From the NCBI GenBank assembly GCA_963693315.1, contig OY856188.1, positions 199,604,826 to 199,668,825 of the forward strand: a DNA stretch of 64,000 nucleotides, read 5' to 3'. Under the pieces are notes generated by a model. That model did not search any database and had not been told where the DNA came from. It saw only the letters and a list, made by a program, of their open reading frames with translations. The DNA is from Diogma glabrata. Taxonomy: Eukaryota > Arthropoda > Insecta > Diptera > Cylindrotomidae. Shown piece after piece: positions 43,901 to 54,530 of the stretch (positions within the stretch are counted from its first letter, which is position 1; each line of letters starts with the position of its first letter). The position numbers and the translations under genes are program-made.

Positions 43901-43935
43901 CTTTCGTGGGGCAAAACGCTGAAATGTATACATTG
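43901..43935 (+). other. candidate alternative last exon of copy B
   Basis: TATTTCTTTTAG precedes 35 bases ending at GTTTGT. Spliced to exon 3 it would read Arg-Phe-Arg-Gly-Ala-Lys-Arg then TGA, parallel to 32601-32635. The segment is diverged between copies, yet the acceptor, length, stop and donor-like site are kept. Confidence 0.45.
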
Positions 43936-44548
43936 GTTTGTATTTTATTTTTATATTTAATTTTACAGGTAAAACACAGGTAAATTCTTAATCAAGATAA
44001 ACAATTTTTTGATTATTCTGATTGTTAGAATAAACTTTTATGAAAATTAAATAGAAAGCTTCGTTTCATTTGTTTCATTTCATCCGTTACTGCTGCTTCG
44101 TAAGGTAAATCAGATCTAACCGGGAAACATAAGTGGAGTTAATGTATGTGTAGCTTTTTCAAGTTTTTATCGAATCCACGCTCTATGAGAAAGAGATTGT
44201 ATGTGATTTGTGGGGAAAAGCCACCTTAATTTGCCTTAGAAAAATTAGTGTAAATAATGCATACGAAAATTACTATTTTTAAAGTGATATATTATGAAAG
44301 CGATCAAGTCTTATTATATCCAAGTTTGATTAATCGGGGGGAAGTGCAGTTAGTGTGGGAAACTCTAAAAACGCTATGTTACACCCTTTCTGTTATTAAA
44401 AATGAAATTAATTTTTTTACGGAATATTCAGTGAATCTGTTGTCGAATTTAAAAAAAAAAAATTTATTAAAAGAAAAAAAAAATTTTTTCCCACACTAAC
44501 CGCACTTAAGCCTTCTGTAGTTCTAATTCGGTGAATCCATTTTGGACT

Positions 44549-44618
44549 TGACTGGATTCGAACCTTCGACTCTAAGATGTATAGTCTAGTGTTTTAACAC
44601 ACTCACCAGAGGTGAAAA
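44549..44618 (-). repeat. tRNA-like (SINE-type) fragment
   Basis: On the - strand GGTTCGAATCC (a perfect B box) follows an A-box-like TGGTGAGTGTGTTAAAA at tRNA-like spacing. Stems are imperfect, so it is more likely a tRNA relic or SINE head than a functional gene. The flanks 43936-44548 and 44619-44732 show no gene. Confidence 0.4.
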
Positions 44619-44732
44619 AAGAACGTTCTTCGCTAAGAAACAAACGTTTCCCATTTAACGAGTGTTTTTATTATTCGTGTTTTGTAATTTCATTTCAAAA
44701 CAAATGAAAACAGTGAGAGAGTTATTAAGGGC

Positions 44733-44920
44733 CAGTTTCACCATACTCAGTTATGTTAAATTTAACATAACTGCCACTTAACTGAAGGAAATGAGTTTCA
44801 CAAGTCTCGGTTAGCTAAATATTAAGTTCATTTTGTATCATTCAGTTATCTCTTGGTTAAAGTTAAGTGGCGGTTAACCAACTTTAACCAAATACACTTT
44901 AACTAAGGATGGTGAAACTG
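44733..44920. mobile_element. 188-base MITE
   Basis: Ends are CAGTTTCACCAT and ATGGTGAAACTG. The interior has GTTAAAGTTAAGTGG-type words on both arms, reminiscent of the subterminal arrays of the 32785-35029 element. No coding frame; target duplication not clear. Confidence 0.75.
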
Positions 44921-45835
44921 TTTATTTTGTTTATTATAAATGTTTATTTTTATTGTTTTGTTTATTCTTTATATTCGAGTGGTTTAGTTTAAAACAGGAA
45001 TAAAGAATTAAGTGAATATAAACGCAAATGTATTTGCAAATATATTCTGATTGGGATAATTTTTTTGGGTTAAAAAAATCAATTTTATGCGTTTTTTCGT
45101 ATTAGTACTCCACTAACTCGTAAGGTTATATTTATGAAAACAATTTAAAATTTCATTTTTGGAATTTTATGTTATGCGGAGTATAATACCAAGAATAATT
45201 TTAGTCTGTTTTTGGGTCGAAAAACAACGAAATCATGAATGCTACTTGGCGGAGATTCCAAAATTTACTTCGTTAAATTAGATGATCTACGGTGGGGATC
45301 TGTAAAGCTCTGGCGTTAGATCACTAGATTGCAAACGCATAAAAAATTTGTGTTGATAGATTTTTGTTGATAAATCGTTTCATTTTATCTATAAAAAAGG
45401 GAACGGCTTAATTGGCATAAAACTCAAGCATGTAATGTAACGTGGTGATGTATTACTTCGGTCTGAAACACCTAAGTATTACATTCCCATCAAACGTACT
45501 TTTTTGGCATTTCTCGACGTTTTAGGACCTACTGATTATAAAAAAGCAAAAAATAATGTATGTCTGTCTGCCAGCCGGCCGTCATACCGACGAAATCTAG
45601 AAGGCTGGAGGGATTACAAAAATTTTTGTTTCTAAAAATAGGCATACTCAATGGTAAGAGCTAAAAGGACGATGTGTTCGATAGCTGTTCTGGAAGTGTG
45701 TTAAAACAAGGAAATTTGCATATTTTTTGCTTAAAAACGTCCATTTTAAGTAATTACGAGTAAGAACATTAAATTTGGAAAAATTTTGATGGTCGGGATT
45801 GGTATGTGAGGCCAAAAACTAGATTATTGCATTAT
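44921..45835. other. non-coding stretch
   Basis: AT-rich with no open frame that looks coding. The part 45400-45770 (GTATGTCTGTCTGCCAGCCG and following) has a less AT-biased composition and may be an old repeat fragment. Nothing else is recognised. Confidence 0.4.
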
Positions 45836-46395
45836 AAGTTTGTCAAAAAAATATTGTCAAGTGTGTCAAATGAATGATTTTCATTTTTTTAACCAACTTT
45901 TTGGCAAAAAATGAAATTAATTATTTGTATGACATGAAATTTAATCGAACATGAAATTGGACATGGACATTTTTGATTTTTAGAATTTTGGAAAAAGTTT
46001 TTTGAATTTTGAAATATATTTAGAGTTTTAGAAAATGTTTCAATTTTTGATTTTGTAAAAATTTTTGCAATATTTTTAGAACTTTGAAAAAGTTTGTATT
46101 TTTGATTTAGTTAAAATTTTTGCAATATTTTAAGAATATTGGAAAAAGTTTCAATTTTTGATTTTGTTAGAATTTTTGCAATATTTTTAGAATTCTGAAA
46201 AAGTTTTCAATCTTTGATTTTGTAATAATTTTTGGAATATTTTTAGAATTTTGAAAAATAGTTTAAATTTTTTTTATTATAATATTTAGAATATTTTTGG
46301 AATTTTGAAAAGTATGAATTTTTAATTTTGTAATATTTTCTCGAAAATCTAAATGGAGAGGATGACAATAGTTTGCTGATTGTATCATCTTTTCA
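45836..46395. repeat. second copy of the dispersed tandem-unit repeat
   Basis: It matches 16139-16735 from GTTTGTCAAAAAAATATTGTC to TTTGCTGATTGTATCATC (both read in pieces), with about seven internal units containing GAATATTTTTAGAATTTTGA. The number and order of inner units differ between copies. No ORF. Confidence 0.75.
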
Positions 46396-47440
46396 CTAAA
46401 TTATGTTAATTTATGATTTTTTTATAATTTTGCGGCAACGTATTGATGTTTCGGGTTAGTTTTGTAATAAATTCCTAAACAGAGATAAAAAAATACAAGT
46501 ACTTTAACAAAGAAGTTTTTGTTTGATAAACATCGCTGTCCAAAACTAAAAACAATGTCCTCATAAAAGTTTATACCGAAAACTATATCAAAATCCCTAA
46601 CCCTGACCGACGTCTTAATATCTCAGAGCTGTGAGATTTCAGCCGCTTCATATTTTTGTTGTTAACGATATCGCAGTTATGTTTTGTATTGGTTTTACTT
46701 TACTTCTCTAGCTAGAAGTAAAAACACATAATTTCACCTTTCATGAAGTAAATACTAAACCCTTCGCACAAACCGAGGTCCTGACACCTCGTAGCAACGT
46801 TCAACGCTTACCACCATTTGTCAGTAGAAAATAGAGGTTGCTTTAATAGAGCTCGAAAATAAAAAAAAATATTTAATTTTAAATTCATTAGGTCTTTTTT
46901 AACAAGTAAAAATATCATTTCAATATGAAACAATTAATTATTTATACTAGAAGTTATTACTCATATTGAAATTTGTTGAATTTTTTTAAATTTTTTGAAA
47001 ACATTTAAGTTAACTTTATTTAATATAAATGACGCAGTTTCGTTTACGTCAGAGCTTTCTGGTTCCATGATTTCAAGTTTAAAAAAAATTGTTGAATTAA
47101 TTAATCTAATATTTATAGTAGTCCAATTTTATTTAATTAAAACTTCATCTTGCGTCCTTTAATATGCTAATTTGGTTCCTATTTGTTATCAATTATCATA
47201 CATAAACTTTATAATATGTGCGTTCGATTTGACCGAAATAACTGAAAAAACAACAACAATTGCATATAATATTTCAGTTGCTTCAGTCAAATCGAACACG
47301 ACTATTGATTGACAAGGCAAATAGTAAAAAATATTAAGAAAATGTTATGAATATAAAGCGAATAGGAAGAATAAAAGAAATAAAATAAAAACGACAGATA
47401 TTTTAAAAAACGAGTGCTGGAGAATATAACACATTCGAAT

Positions 47441-47578
47441 AATAGTAGATTCTTGTATGAGCTTAGAATGAAGGCAATTCTTCACGAGGATGAAGTTTCC
47501 CGGAACGAGCGTAGCGAGTGGAGGGAATCATCCGAGTGAAGAATTGCCTTCATCCTAAGCGAATACAAGATACTATTT
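47441..47578. repeat. fold-back element with GAGCGTAGCGAG centre
   Basis: Arms of about 45 bases (GAAGGCAATTCTTCAC against GTGAAGAATTGCCTTC) surround GGAACGAGCGTAGCGAGTGG. The centre is nearly the reverse complement of the centre of the 27141-27255 hairpin. Confidence 0.8.
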
Positions 47579-47914
47579 TATCCACGACTACAAATATTTC
47601 AAATAATTGAAATAACATTTCATTCAAGTTTTCCTGTAAAAGTTTATATCGCCATATTGAAATAAATTATTGAAATATAAAACAAAACAAAACAGGTTTG
47701 TTTATTTTATATGTATTGTTCTTGTTTTATCTGTTTATATTACTATACCAACAAATCAAGTTTTGAATTTGTTAGGGGAATTTTGAATAAATAAAATGGA
47801 ATGAAATAAATAAAAAAGAATTTAATATATAGAAAGGAATGAATACAATTACAATGAAAGATATACGTATGGAAAGTATATATTCTTTAGTATTCGTGGA
47901 TAATAGTTATTTGT

Positions 47915-48026
47915 TTAACTAGGCAGCAAAGTAGTAGATTGACTGCCGCGGCTGATAGTTCATAGCCGAGCGAGCCAGGCTAGGAATTCAGCCAAGGCAG
48001 TCAATCTACCTTGCTGCCGAGTTGAA
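47915..48026. repeat. fold-back element with GAGCGAG centre
   Basis: Arms AGGCAGCAAAGTAGTAGATT and AATCTACCTTGCTGCC, plus GACTGCC/GGCAGTC, flank a centre containing CCGAGCGAGCC. No coding capacity. Confidence 0.75.
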
Positions 48027-48474
48027 CATATAATTTTTTCTCCGACTAATTACAATGATATGTAATTTAATAATTATTACTTTAAAAATAAAACAAAATT
48101 TTAAAAATGAAAAAAAAAATCGATCAAAAAAATTTTTTTTTTAATCGCAATATCTGTTTATTGCTATGAAGTCTAATTATTTTTCTGCCTAGGCAGCAAA
48201 GTACTTGCTTTGCTGCCTAGGCAAGGAAAATGCCACTTTGCTGACTGAAATAAGTCTGCAAAATTTATATTTGCTGTCTATCGGAGAAAAAAATATTTCT
48301 CTTATTTCCATTCTTTATATATTAATATTCGTATTCTTTCCTTCATAGAAATAATAGAAAAAATAGGAATAAATGCAATGGGATTTTGAAAACATTCTTA
48401 AATATTTGTTCGAAGAACGTTTCTTTCTCATCTCTGATACTCGTTATACAAGCCATCAATTGAATGTTACGATT

Positions 48475-48723
48475 TCATGTTGAGTTGTAATATTCAGAAC
48501 GAAGTGGTAGTTCTGGATGTGTTTGGGAAGTACTGTTAGTGGTTGTTTTGTTTTTAATCGTACAGTAGTTATCGGCTATATCAAACCAACGTAGTTCAGC
48601 TAACCAGATGCTATCAAAATTTTGTAATTCATCTGTGTCTTGATTTATCAGCATACCGTAACATAAATACCCACAGTTCAAATGTGAGCAATCCGGAGAT
48701 AGTAAAGGGTTTTTTGACCGAAA
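48475..48723 (-). CDS. possible orphan terminal exon (82 residues)
   Basis: A splice-acceptor-like TTATCAG precedes a frame open to a TGA at 48477-48475. The predicted peptide is unusually protein-like for this AT-rich DNA: four Cys near the start (PDCSHLNCGYLCYGM), then NFDSIWLAELRWFDIADNYC, then a Thr/Ser-rich polar tail. I recognise no family, and no partner exon was found upstream within the window. It may be the last exon of a host gene, a decayed exon, or chance. Confidence 0.3.
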   Translation of the reverse strand, partial: FRSKNPLLSPDCSHLNCGYLCYGMLINQDTDELQNFDSIWLAELRWFDIADNYCTIKNKTTTNSTSQTHPELPLRSEYYNST

Positions 48724-48965
48724 CTGATAAGAAACTCGTCTATTTTAAACCTGAAAGTGTTTAAGTTAGTAGAATTCATCTACAGAGTTTCCAACTGCAG
48801 AAATCATCTGCAGCGTCTACAACTGTGCATATAGAACATCATTTTAAAAATTCGTTATCTCTTATCTATAAAAGAAAAAGGTTTTCAAATGCCCTTTCAA
48901 AACCAAACGAAGGTTGTTAATAAGCAAAATTTTTAATTTACAAAAAGTAAAAAGTGAAATTTAAA

Positions 48966-49323
48966 CCCCAATTACTGAAGTCATGTCACATCAGGTGACA
49001 TGGATATAGTCATGTCACGTCGCGTAAAAATTGGTATTATTGAAGTCGATAAAAACGGTCACGACTAAAACGAAAAATTCTGAAACGAAAGAACTCCAAA
49101 ACTAAACAAACTTACATTTTACGTTCTTCAATTTCACAAAAACAATTAAAGACGTTTGAAAAAATTATTGTCACATGAAAAATTGAGGCAACAAAAATCT
49201 CATTTAAAGTGACACTGTCGTATAAAATGACTTGAGGCGTAAAAACGACTTCAACAATACGAAAATTGATGCGATGTGACTTTAGTTATTTAAAGTGACA
49301 TGACTTGTCTTCGGTAATCGGGG
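48966..49323. mobile_element. MITE copy 2 (CCCCAATTACTGAAG family), complete
   Basis: 358 bases. The ends are CCCCAATTACTGAAG and CTTCGGTAATCGGGG, with subterminal GTGACATGACT words on both arms. It is the uninterrupted counterpart of the copy at 35509-36299 and so shows where the hAT-like element inserted there. Flanks 48724-48965 show nothing. Confidence 0.8.
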
Positions 49324-50704
49324 TGATTTGTAAATAAATTAACTAGTTTTATTAATTAATACTTTATTTTTTTATTCTGATTAGAATCCTATAGTAAAAT
49401 TTTAATTGACTAGATTTATATTAATTCTTAAAAATACCTTTTTTTATTCATATTTGATTTTGTTGAGCAAATTACCTTTGGTTTTTTATTTGTGCAATTT
49501 CCTAAGAACTATTAAATTAAAACTTAATTATAAATTTTAATTTTGTGCATTTTTATATGTATATTATTTTAAGCATTTTTCTATACTTTTACATTTAATA
49601 TAAATTTTAAGTTTTATTTGTATTTTATGATTAGTAATATTAATCATATTTTATTTAATACTTAAAGTTATGTGAAAAAGCAGTTATGCTTGGAAAATCG
49701 GGTACGTATGAAATAGTGAAGATTATCAATTAACGTAAAACATTTTTTTTTTAAATTAATTGTATGATATAAATTTTAAAATTAATTTCTATTTTAAAAT
49801 CTTATAAATAACAGTACATTGACAGTAAAACCTGTCGAATTATTCATGATTTAGTTAAGATTTTCTTGCGTGAGATTTTTTTTATTACTATTTTCTTTGA
49901 TGTTAACTAAGCAGTTAAGTTTTAACTTATCTTTATGTATGTATATTGTAAAAACTACGCTGTAATAAAAAATCATAATCTTATTAGAAAAAGGTAAAAA
50001 AGAAAACCGATAAATATTCATAAAAAAATGCCAGAATGGATTAAGTTAAAACTTAAAAGACGAATAAATAGAAATATTTAAGAGATTGTGAGTTACAAAA
50101 CGAGCAGCGAGAAGAAATAACTTTGTATTAAAATAGTTTGGAACGCATTTAATTTGTTGCGTACATGTACAATAAATCCATTCAGCCAGAGATCTAACCG
50201 AATTAATGTAAAACGGCCAAGTTAGTATCGACACAATTTAAACACGATAAAACGAATGATTGTGAATTAAAACATAAACAGATTAACTAGATTCTTGAAC
50301 AAGTTTCCTATAGAGTAAGATAGGAATTAGTTTACCTCTCTAAGTTCGTATGTACATTAATTTTTTAAACAAATTTTTTTGTTAAATAACAATTAATTTA
50401 AATAACAAACAATTTTTTTTCTGTAATGGTGACAGTGGTGGGATTGTAATAACAAATTCTAGGTAAGTTGAAGATAGACATATCTTTCAAATTAATTAAC
50501 GTATATATCTTTTATATACAAACAAAACAAATTTACCAAACCGAATGAGTAATCTTGTGATAATAAATCACTGCTCCCAGAATAAGCTAAAACCATTCAT
50601 GCATTTATGATTTTTCAATTTTTGAAATAAGTTTATCAAAAACAGATAAACAAAATTATTTTTTTGATATCTTATTTAAGTAATCCGTCCGTTATTGTTA
50701 CCAC
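49324..50704. other. AT-rich non-coding stretch, nothing recognised
   Basis: Very AT-rich, with no open frame longer than about 60 codons and none that looks like protein. No repeats shared with other parts of the window were noticed. Confidence 0.5.
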
Positions 50705-51381
50705 TGTAACGACTCTTCGTTGGTTCTTTTAGATTATTGAGCAAACACGACAGTAAAAAGACGGATCTTTAGTTAACAGAATCTCAAACTTTATTTGTCA
50801 TCAAATTACAGCAGCTTCCGTTTTTCCTTACAATAAATTCCAGGGTCTCCAATTTATGTACCATAAACTTCACCGCTTTTCCCCAATTTGAATCAACAAT
50901 ATTCGGAATCGTAAAATCTGTATTTACTATTCCAATAAGTTCAAATTCTTTTACTATTAGTACCCAGGCTCAAGTACCACCGATTATTCCTTATACTTTC
51001 GAATATTTGTAAAACACTTTAATTGCAAAATAAAAACTGACCATCTGATATTTTTGTTTGCTTATTTATATCGAAAAATAAATAAATCGAAACTTCTATA
51101 ATCCACTAGAAATCAATACTACGTAGTCCGTACATCTGAAATAGGCCACACCTGTTTTCATTCATACTTGCATTTGTATTAGCGAACTCAAATTTAATTT
51201 ATGCAAAATGTATTAGGTAACTCCTTTTAATTCATTAATGTAAACATTTGTATAACAAATTTAATTTACATTAATTTATGCAATACAATTTGCAATACAA
51301 GTAAAAGATTGAAAAAGGAGTTAACTTTTAATTAATGAATGAGTAAATAAAATTAACCCATTCTGGACGAAGTTTATTACA
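50705..51381 (-). repeat. 3' LTR of the gag-integrase element
   Basis: On the - strand it starts TGTAATAAAC right after a purine tract (ATGGAGGGCAA, 51392-51382) and ends CGTTACA, about 677 bases. A full matching 5' LTR is not seen on the other side; only a TGTAACG terminus at 54320 and weak similarity beyond it are visible. Confidence 0.6.
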
Positions 51382-51392
51382 TTGCCCTCCAT

Positions 51393-54290
51393 TTAGTTTT
51401 GTTCGTCCCGAACAATATCAGAGATCGCATTGGTGCTGTTACCTTGGTACGGTGCCAACCTTTGCAGATGTATCACTTTCATCTTGGTACGGGGTCCCTT
51501 TTGTATGCGGTAGATGACATCATTAATTCGTTTGATTATTTTATATGGGCCTTCCCAATCTGGCTGCAGCTTGGGTGATCTTCCCTTAGTTCTTCTGGGG
51601 TTGTATAGCCATACCAATTCTCCTTCTTGAAAACCGCCACTATTTGCATTTATGTCGTACCTGGTTTTCATTTTGTCACTGGCTATCTTAATGTGGTCTC
51701 GAACCTGCTGATGGATTTTATTCATCTTCTCCCTTAGTTGTCCCACATAATCTGTTTTCGTGGATACCAGACCTCCAGGGATGCCAAACTCGATGTCACT
51801 AGGAAGATGTAGTTCTCTTCCGAACATGATATTCGCTGGCGTTTCACTTGTCGTATCGTGCACTGCGCTACGATAGGCCATCAAGAATAACGGAAGATCC
51901 TTGTCCCAATTTCTTTGGTTGGCTTCTACTACCTTTGACAAATGTTCTTCCATGGTTCGGTTGAATCGTTCTACCATGCCATCTGACTGCGGGTTCATAG
52001 GTGTAGTTCGTGTTTTTCTAATGCCGAGTGTTCTGCACAGCTCTTCCATCAGTTGAGATTCGAAATTCCTTCCCTGGTCGGTATGCAACTCGAGCGGTGT
52101 TCCATATCTGCAAACCCATTCATTGACTAATGTTTCCGCGACCGTAACTGCTTCCTGGTTCGGTATTGCATAAGCCTCCGGCCATTTTGTAAAGTAATCA
52201 ATGACCACCATGATGTATTTGTTACCTTTTGTCGTTTCCGGAAATGGCCCCGCGATGTCTATAGCAATTCTCTCCATTGGGGCACCCACATTGTACTGTT
52301 GCATCTCTCCTCGAGTTCTAGTTTTTGGTCCTTTGCTCGCCGCACAAGTATCACATCGCCGACACCATTGCTCTACGTCGGTTCGATACCTTACCCAATA
52401 AAACCTCTCCCTTACCTTAGCCAGGGTTTTATTGACTCCCAGGTGTCCTCCCGAAATACTTCCATGCAGCTTTTCTAGTACCTCTTCCACTCGACTTGAT
52501 GGCAACACCAGTTGTTCTAACACTTTCTTTCCATCAGCGGACTCCCATTTTCTTTTAAGTATCCTGTTGTCCATAAATAGTGAGTCCCATTGCGCCCAGT
52601 AGCATTTCACCTCCGTACTTAAAGGTGCGACCTCTTTCCACTCCGGTCGCCTTCCCTCAGTTTTCCATTTCAATATTGGAGCCATAGCTGGATCATCTAG
52701 CTGCTCTCTTTTCATTGCCTCGGTACACCAATCGTCAGGAGTTTGGAACTTGATTTGGTTCACTTTCATTGCTTGACTTCTCTCAGTCCTGCTACATGAC
52801 TTGCGCTCCTCAATACAGGGTTTTCTTGAAAGATCGTCAGCGTTACAATGTATCCCTTTCTTACGGTGTTCAACGTGGAAATCTCCTGCCTTTTTGACAT
52901 CCACCTGCTTGTTTGAAAGATTCATCAACTGGACTGGAACTACTCCTTCTTTTGCAGCTATTAGTGTTTTGCATTCCCGTCTAATGTGCCCTAACTGTCC
53001 ACAATTCCAGCATCTCACTCTGCTAGATCTTCTTCGTTGATTTCGTTCAGGTTTATCTTCCAAACTTTTGACACGCATGATCACTTCATCAAGCGCTGCT
53101 TTTATAGGTTCTTCAGTAACTTCCATCTGACGTACTCTATCTGAACCGTACGCTCTTTTTCCAGCTTCCATTTGCAGGGCCAATGCTAAGACTTCTGCAG
53201 GTAGCTTCTTTCCGCTTAGATAAAGCTGGTTTCTCATTTGCACATCTCGAAGAGCATTGATAAATGTATCAGCTGCCAGTTCGTCTCGATGTTCAGCGTT
53301 ATAATTCGGATATGATAGATTTACCAGTCTCACAATGTCAGCCTCTAATTCTTGCAAAGTTTCGCTGACTCCTTGTTTTCGTGTTTTGAGCTGCATGCGA
53401 TGGAGATCTTGCATATGATTTTCCCCATATCTTACTTCCAAGGCCTCCATTAGCTTGTTGTAATCACGCTCTGTCGCTGATAGTGTCTGCAAAATTTCAG
53501 CAGCAGGTCCCTTCAATGCCAATATCAGCGCGTTTGCTTTTTGCTGGTGCTCAACCCCAGTTGTTGCTATCTCAAATTGCATCTTAAATATCTGGTACGA
53601 TGTAGATCCATCAAATGCGGGTGTTTTCACTCTAGCTGGAGCTGAAGTAGTTGATGGATTGATCATGCTACCTGACTTCAATTGTCCTATTTCTTGGCGG
53701 AATTCACTCGAAAGATTGCGTAATTTCTCTTCGTGTTCTTCGGTAACTTTCCGCAGCTCCCTTTCCATGTTGTTGATTTTGACCTCTGTACTGGATATGC
53801 GTGACTCGATTACTTCACGTAGTTGTTGTTGATCTAATTTTTGTTGGGCCATCAGATCAGCAAGTTGTCGTTGTTGATCTACTTTTTGTTCTGCTGCCAG
53901 TTTCTCTTGTCGGGCCATCAGATTGTTTCCTTGTTTGGCGATCATATCAGCAAATTGTTGTTGTTGCTCTACTTTTTGTTCTGCTGCCAGTTTTTCTTGT
54001 CGGGCCATCATATCAGCAAGTTGTTGTTGTTGCTCTACTTTTTGTTGTTGTTGCTGTGCCATCATTTCTTTCATCAACACCATCATCGGATCAATTGCTG
54101 GGGCATTCTGAACCGGAGCTTCCTTCGGCTCTATTTCTATGACCTCTGTGTTTTGGCCTGCCTCCTCTAATACTTTACGCAGCCGGAAGGCAAGTTCTGC
54201 CTTCGTTCCATGGATTGGAGCATTCCTTTTCTTCAACTCATCCTTCAGCTGGGTCTGGCTGAGATCACTAATATTTACTGTCTTGACCAT
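51393..54290 (-). CDS. SAP-Gag-zinc knuckle-integrase ORF of an RT-less Ty3/Gypsy derivative
   Basis: 965 residues from the ATG at 54290 (an upstream in-frame ATG at 54359 lies in the LTR/PBS region and is unlikely). Order: SAP motif (residues about 5-40, LSQTQLKDELKKRNAP), a Gln-rich coiled coil with repeated ARQEKLAAEQKV units (about 70-200), Gag domain (about 215-390), and a CCHC knuckle at 427-440 (CWNCGQLGHIRREC). Then, without protease, RT or RNase H core, comes a linker (VPVQLMNLSNKQVDVKK) joined to the last RNase H motif (FHVEHRKKGIHCNADDLSR). A complete integrase follows with HHCC zinc, Asp (IDIAGPFP), Asp (HTDQGRNFES) and Glu (MVERFNRT) at normal 35-residue spacing, and the C-terminal beta-barrel. 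Two separate in-frame deletions without any stop are striking. Confidence 0.88.
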   Translation of the reverse strand: MVKTVNISDLSQTQLKDELKKRNAPIHGTKAELAFRLRKVLEEAGQNTEVIEIEPKEAPVQNAPAIDPMMVLMKEMMAQQQQQKVEQQQQLADMMARQEKLAAEQKVEQQQQFADMIAKQGNNLMARQEKLAAEQKVDQQRQLADLMAQQKLDQQQLREVIESRISSTEVKINNMERELRKVTEEHEEKLRNLSSEFRQEIGQLKSGSMINPSTTSAPARVKTPAFDGSTSYQIFKMQFEIATTGVEHQQKANALILALKGPAAEILQTLSATERDYNKLMEALEVRYGENHMQDLHRMQLKTRKQGVSETLQELEADIVRLVNLSYPNYNAEHRDELAADTFINALRDVQMRNQLYLSGKKLPAEVLALALQMEAGKRAYGSDRVRQMEVTEEPIKAALDEVIMRVKSLEDKPERNQRRRSSRVRCWNCGQLGHIRRECKTLIAAKEGVVPVQLMNLSNKQVDVKKAGDFHVEHRKKGIHCNADDLSRKPCIEERKSCSRTERSQAMKVNQIKFQTPDDWCTEAMKREQLDDPAMAPILKWKTEGRRPEWKEVAPLSTEVKCYWAQWDSLFMDNRILKRKWESADGKKVLEQLVLPSSRVEEVLEKLHGSISGGHLGVNKTLAKVRERFYWVRYRTDVEQWCRRCDTCAASKGPKTRTRGEMQQYNVGAPMERIAIDIAGPFPETTKGNKYIMVVIDYFTKWPEAYAIPNQEAVTVAETLVNEWVCRYGTPLELHTDQGRNFESQLMEELCRTLGIRKTRTTPMNPQSDGMVERFNRTMEEHLSKVVEANQRNWDKDLPLFLMAYRSAVHDTTSETPANIMFGRELHLPSDIEFGIPGGLVSTKTDYVGQLREKMNKIHQQVRDHIKIASDKMKTRYDINANSGGFQEGELVWLYNPRRTKGRSPKLQPDWEGPYKIIKRINDVIYRIQKGPRTKMKVIHLQRLAPYQGNSTNAISDIVRDEQN

Positions 54291-54300
54291 TGTTTCAATA

Positions 54301-54325
54301 ATCCCACTTCTGACACCACTGTAAC
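54301..54325 (-). promoter_or_regulatory. primer-binding-site-like sequence and LTR terminus
   Basis: On the - strand CGTTACA (LTR-type end) is followed by G and TGGTGTCAGAAGTGGGAT, the position and form of a Ty3/Gypsy primer binding site, 10 bases before the gag ATG. Only about 200 bases separate it from the Hs3st-B stop, so a 677-base 5' LTR cannot fit and is truncated or strongly diverged. Confidence 0.55.
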
Positions 54326-54530
54326 GCAAAATTGTAAGGTTTTGATTAACCGAATGCAAAATAAAATTTACATGTATTCAGCAGATGAGTAATGGTAATT
54401 TGTATATCCATTTTTATATGGCATTATTTAAAAATATTATATTAGCTGTTTCTACCTTAGGAATATTCATTATAAAAATATATATTTGATATATTATAAA
54501 GCTTGGGATTAATAATTTAATAAATATAAA

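Larger units (their letters stand above)
46396..48474. other. non-coding stretch with several hairpin elements
   Basis: Besides AT-rich filler it holds hairpins at 47219-47303 (GTTCGATTTGAC against GTCAAATCGAAC), 47441-47578, 47915-48026 and 48186-48222 (TGCCTAGGCAGCAAAG against CTTTGCTGCCTAGGCA). The last two share the CTAGGCAGCAAAG word. No coding gene is supported. Confidence 0.6.

Noticed and set aside
54290..54359. Upstream in-frame ATG at 54359 as the start of the gag-integrase ORF
   Set aside because: The extra 23 codons run through the LTR end and primer-binding-site-like sequence; the ATG at 54290 starts directly at the SAP region.
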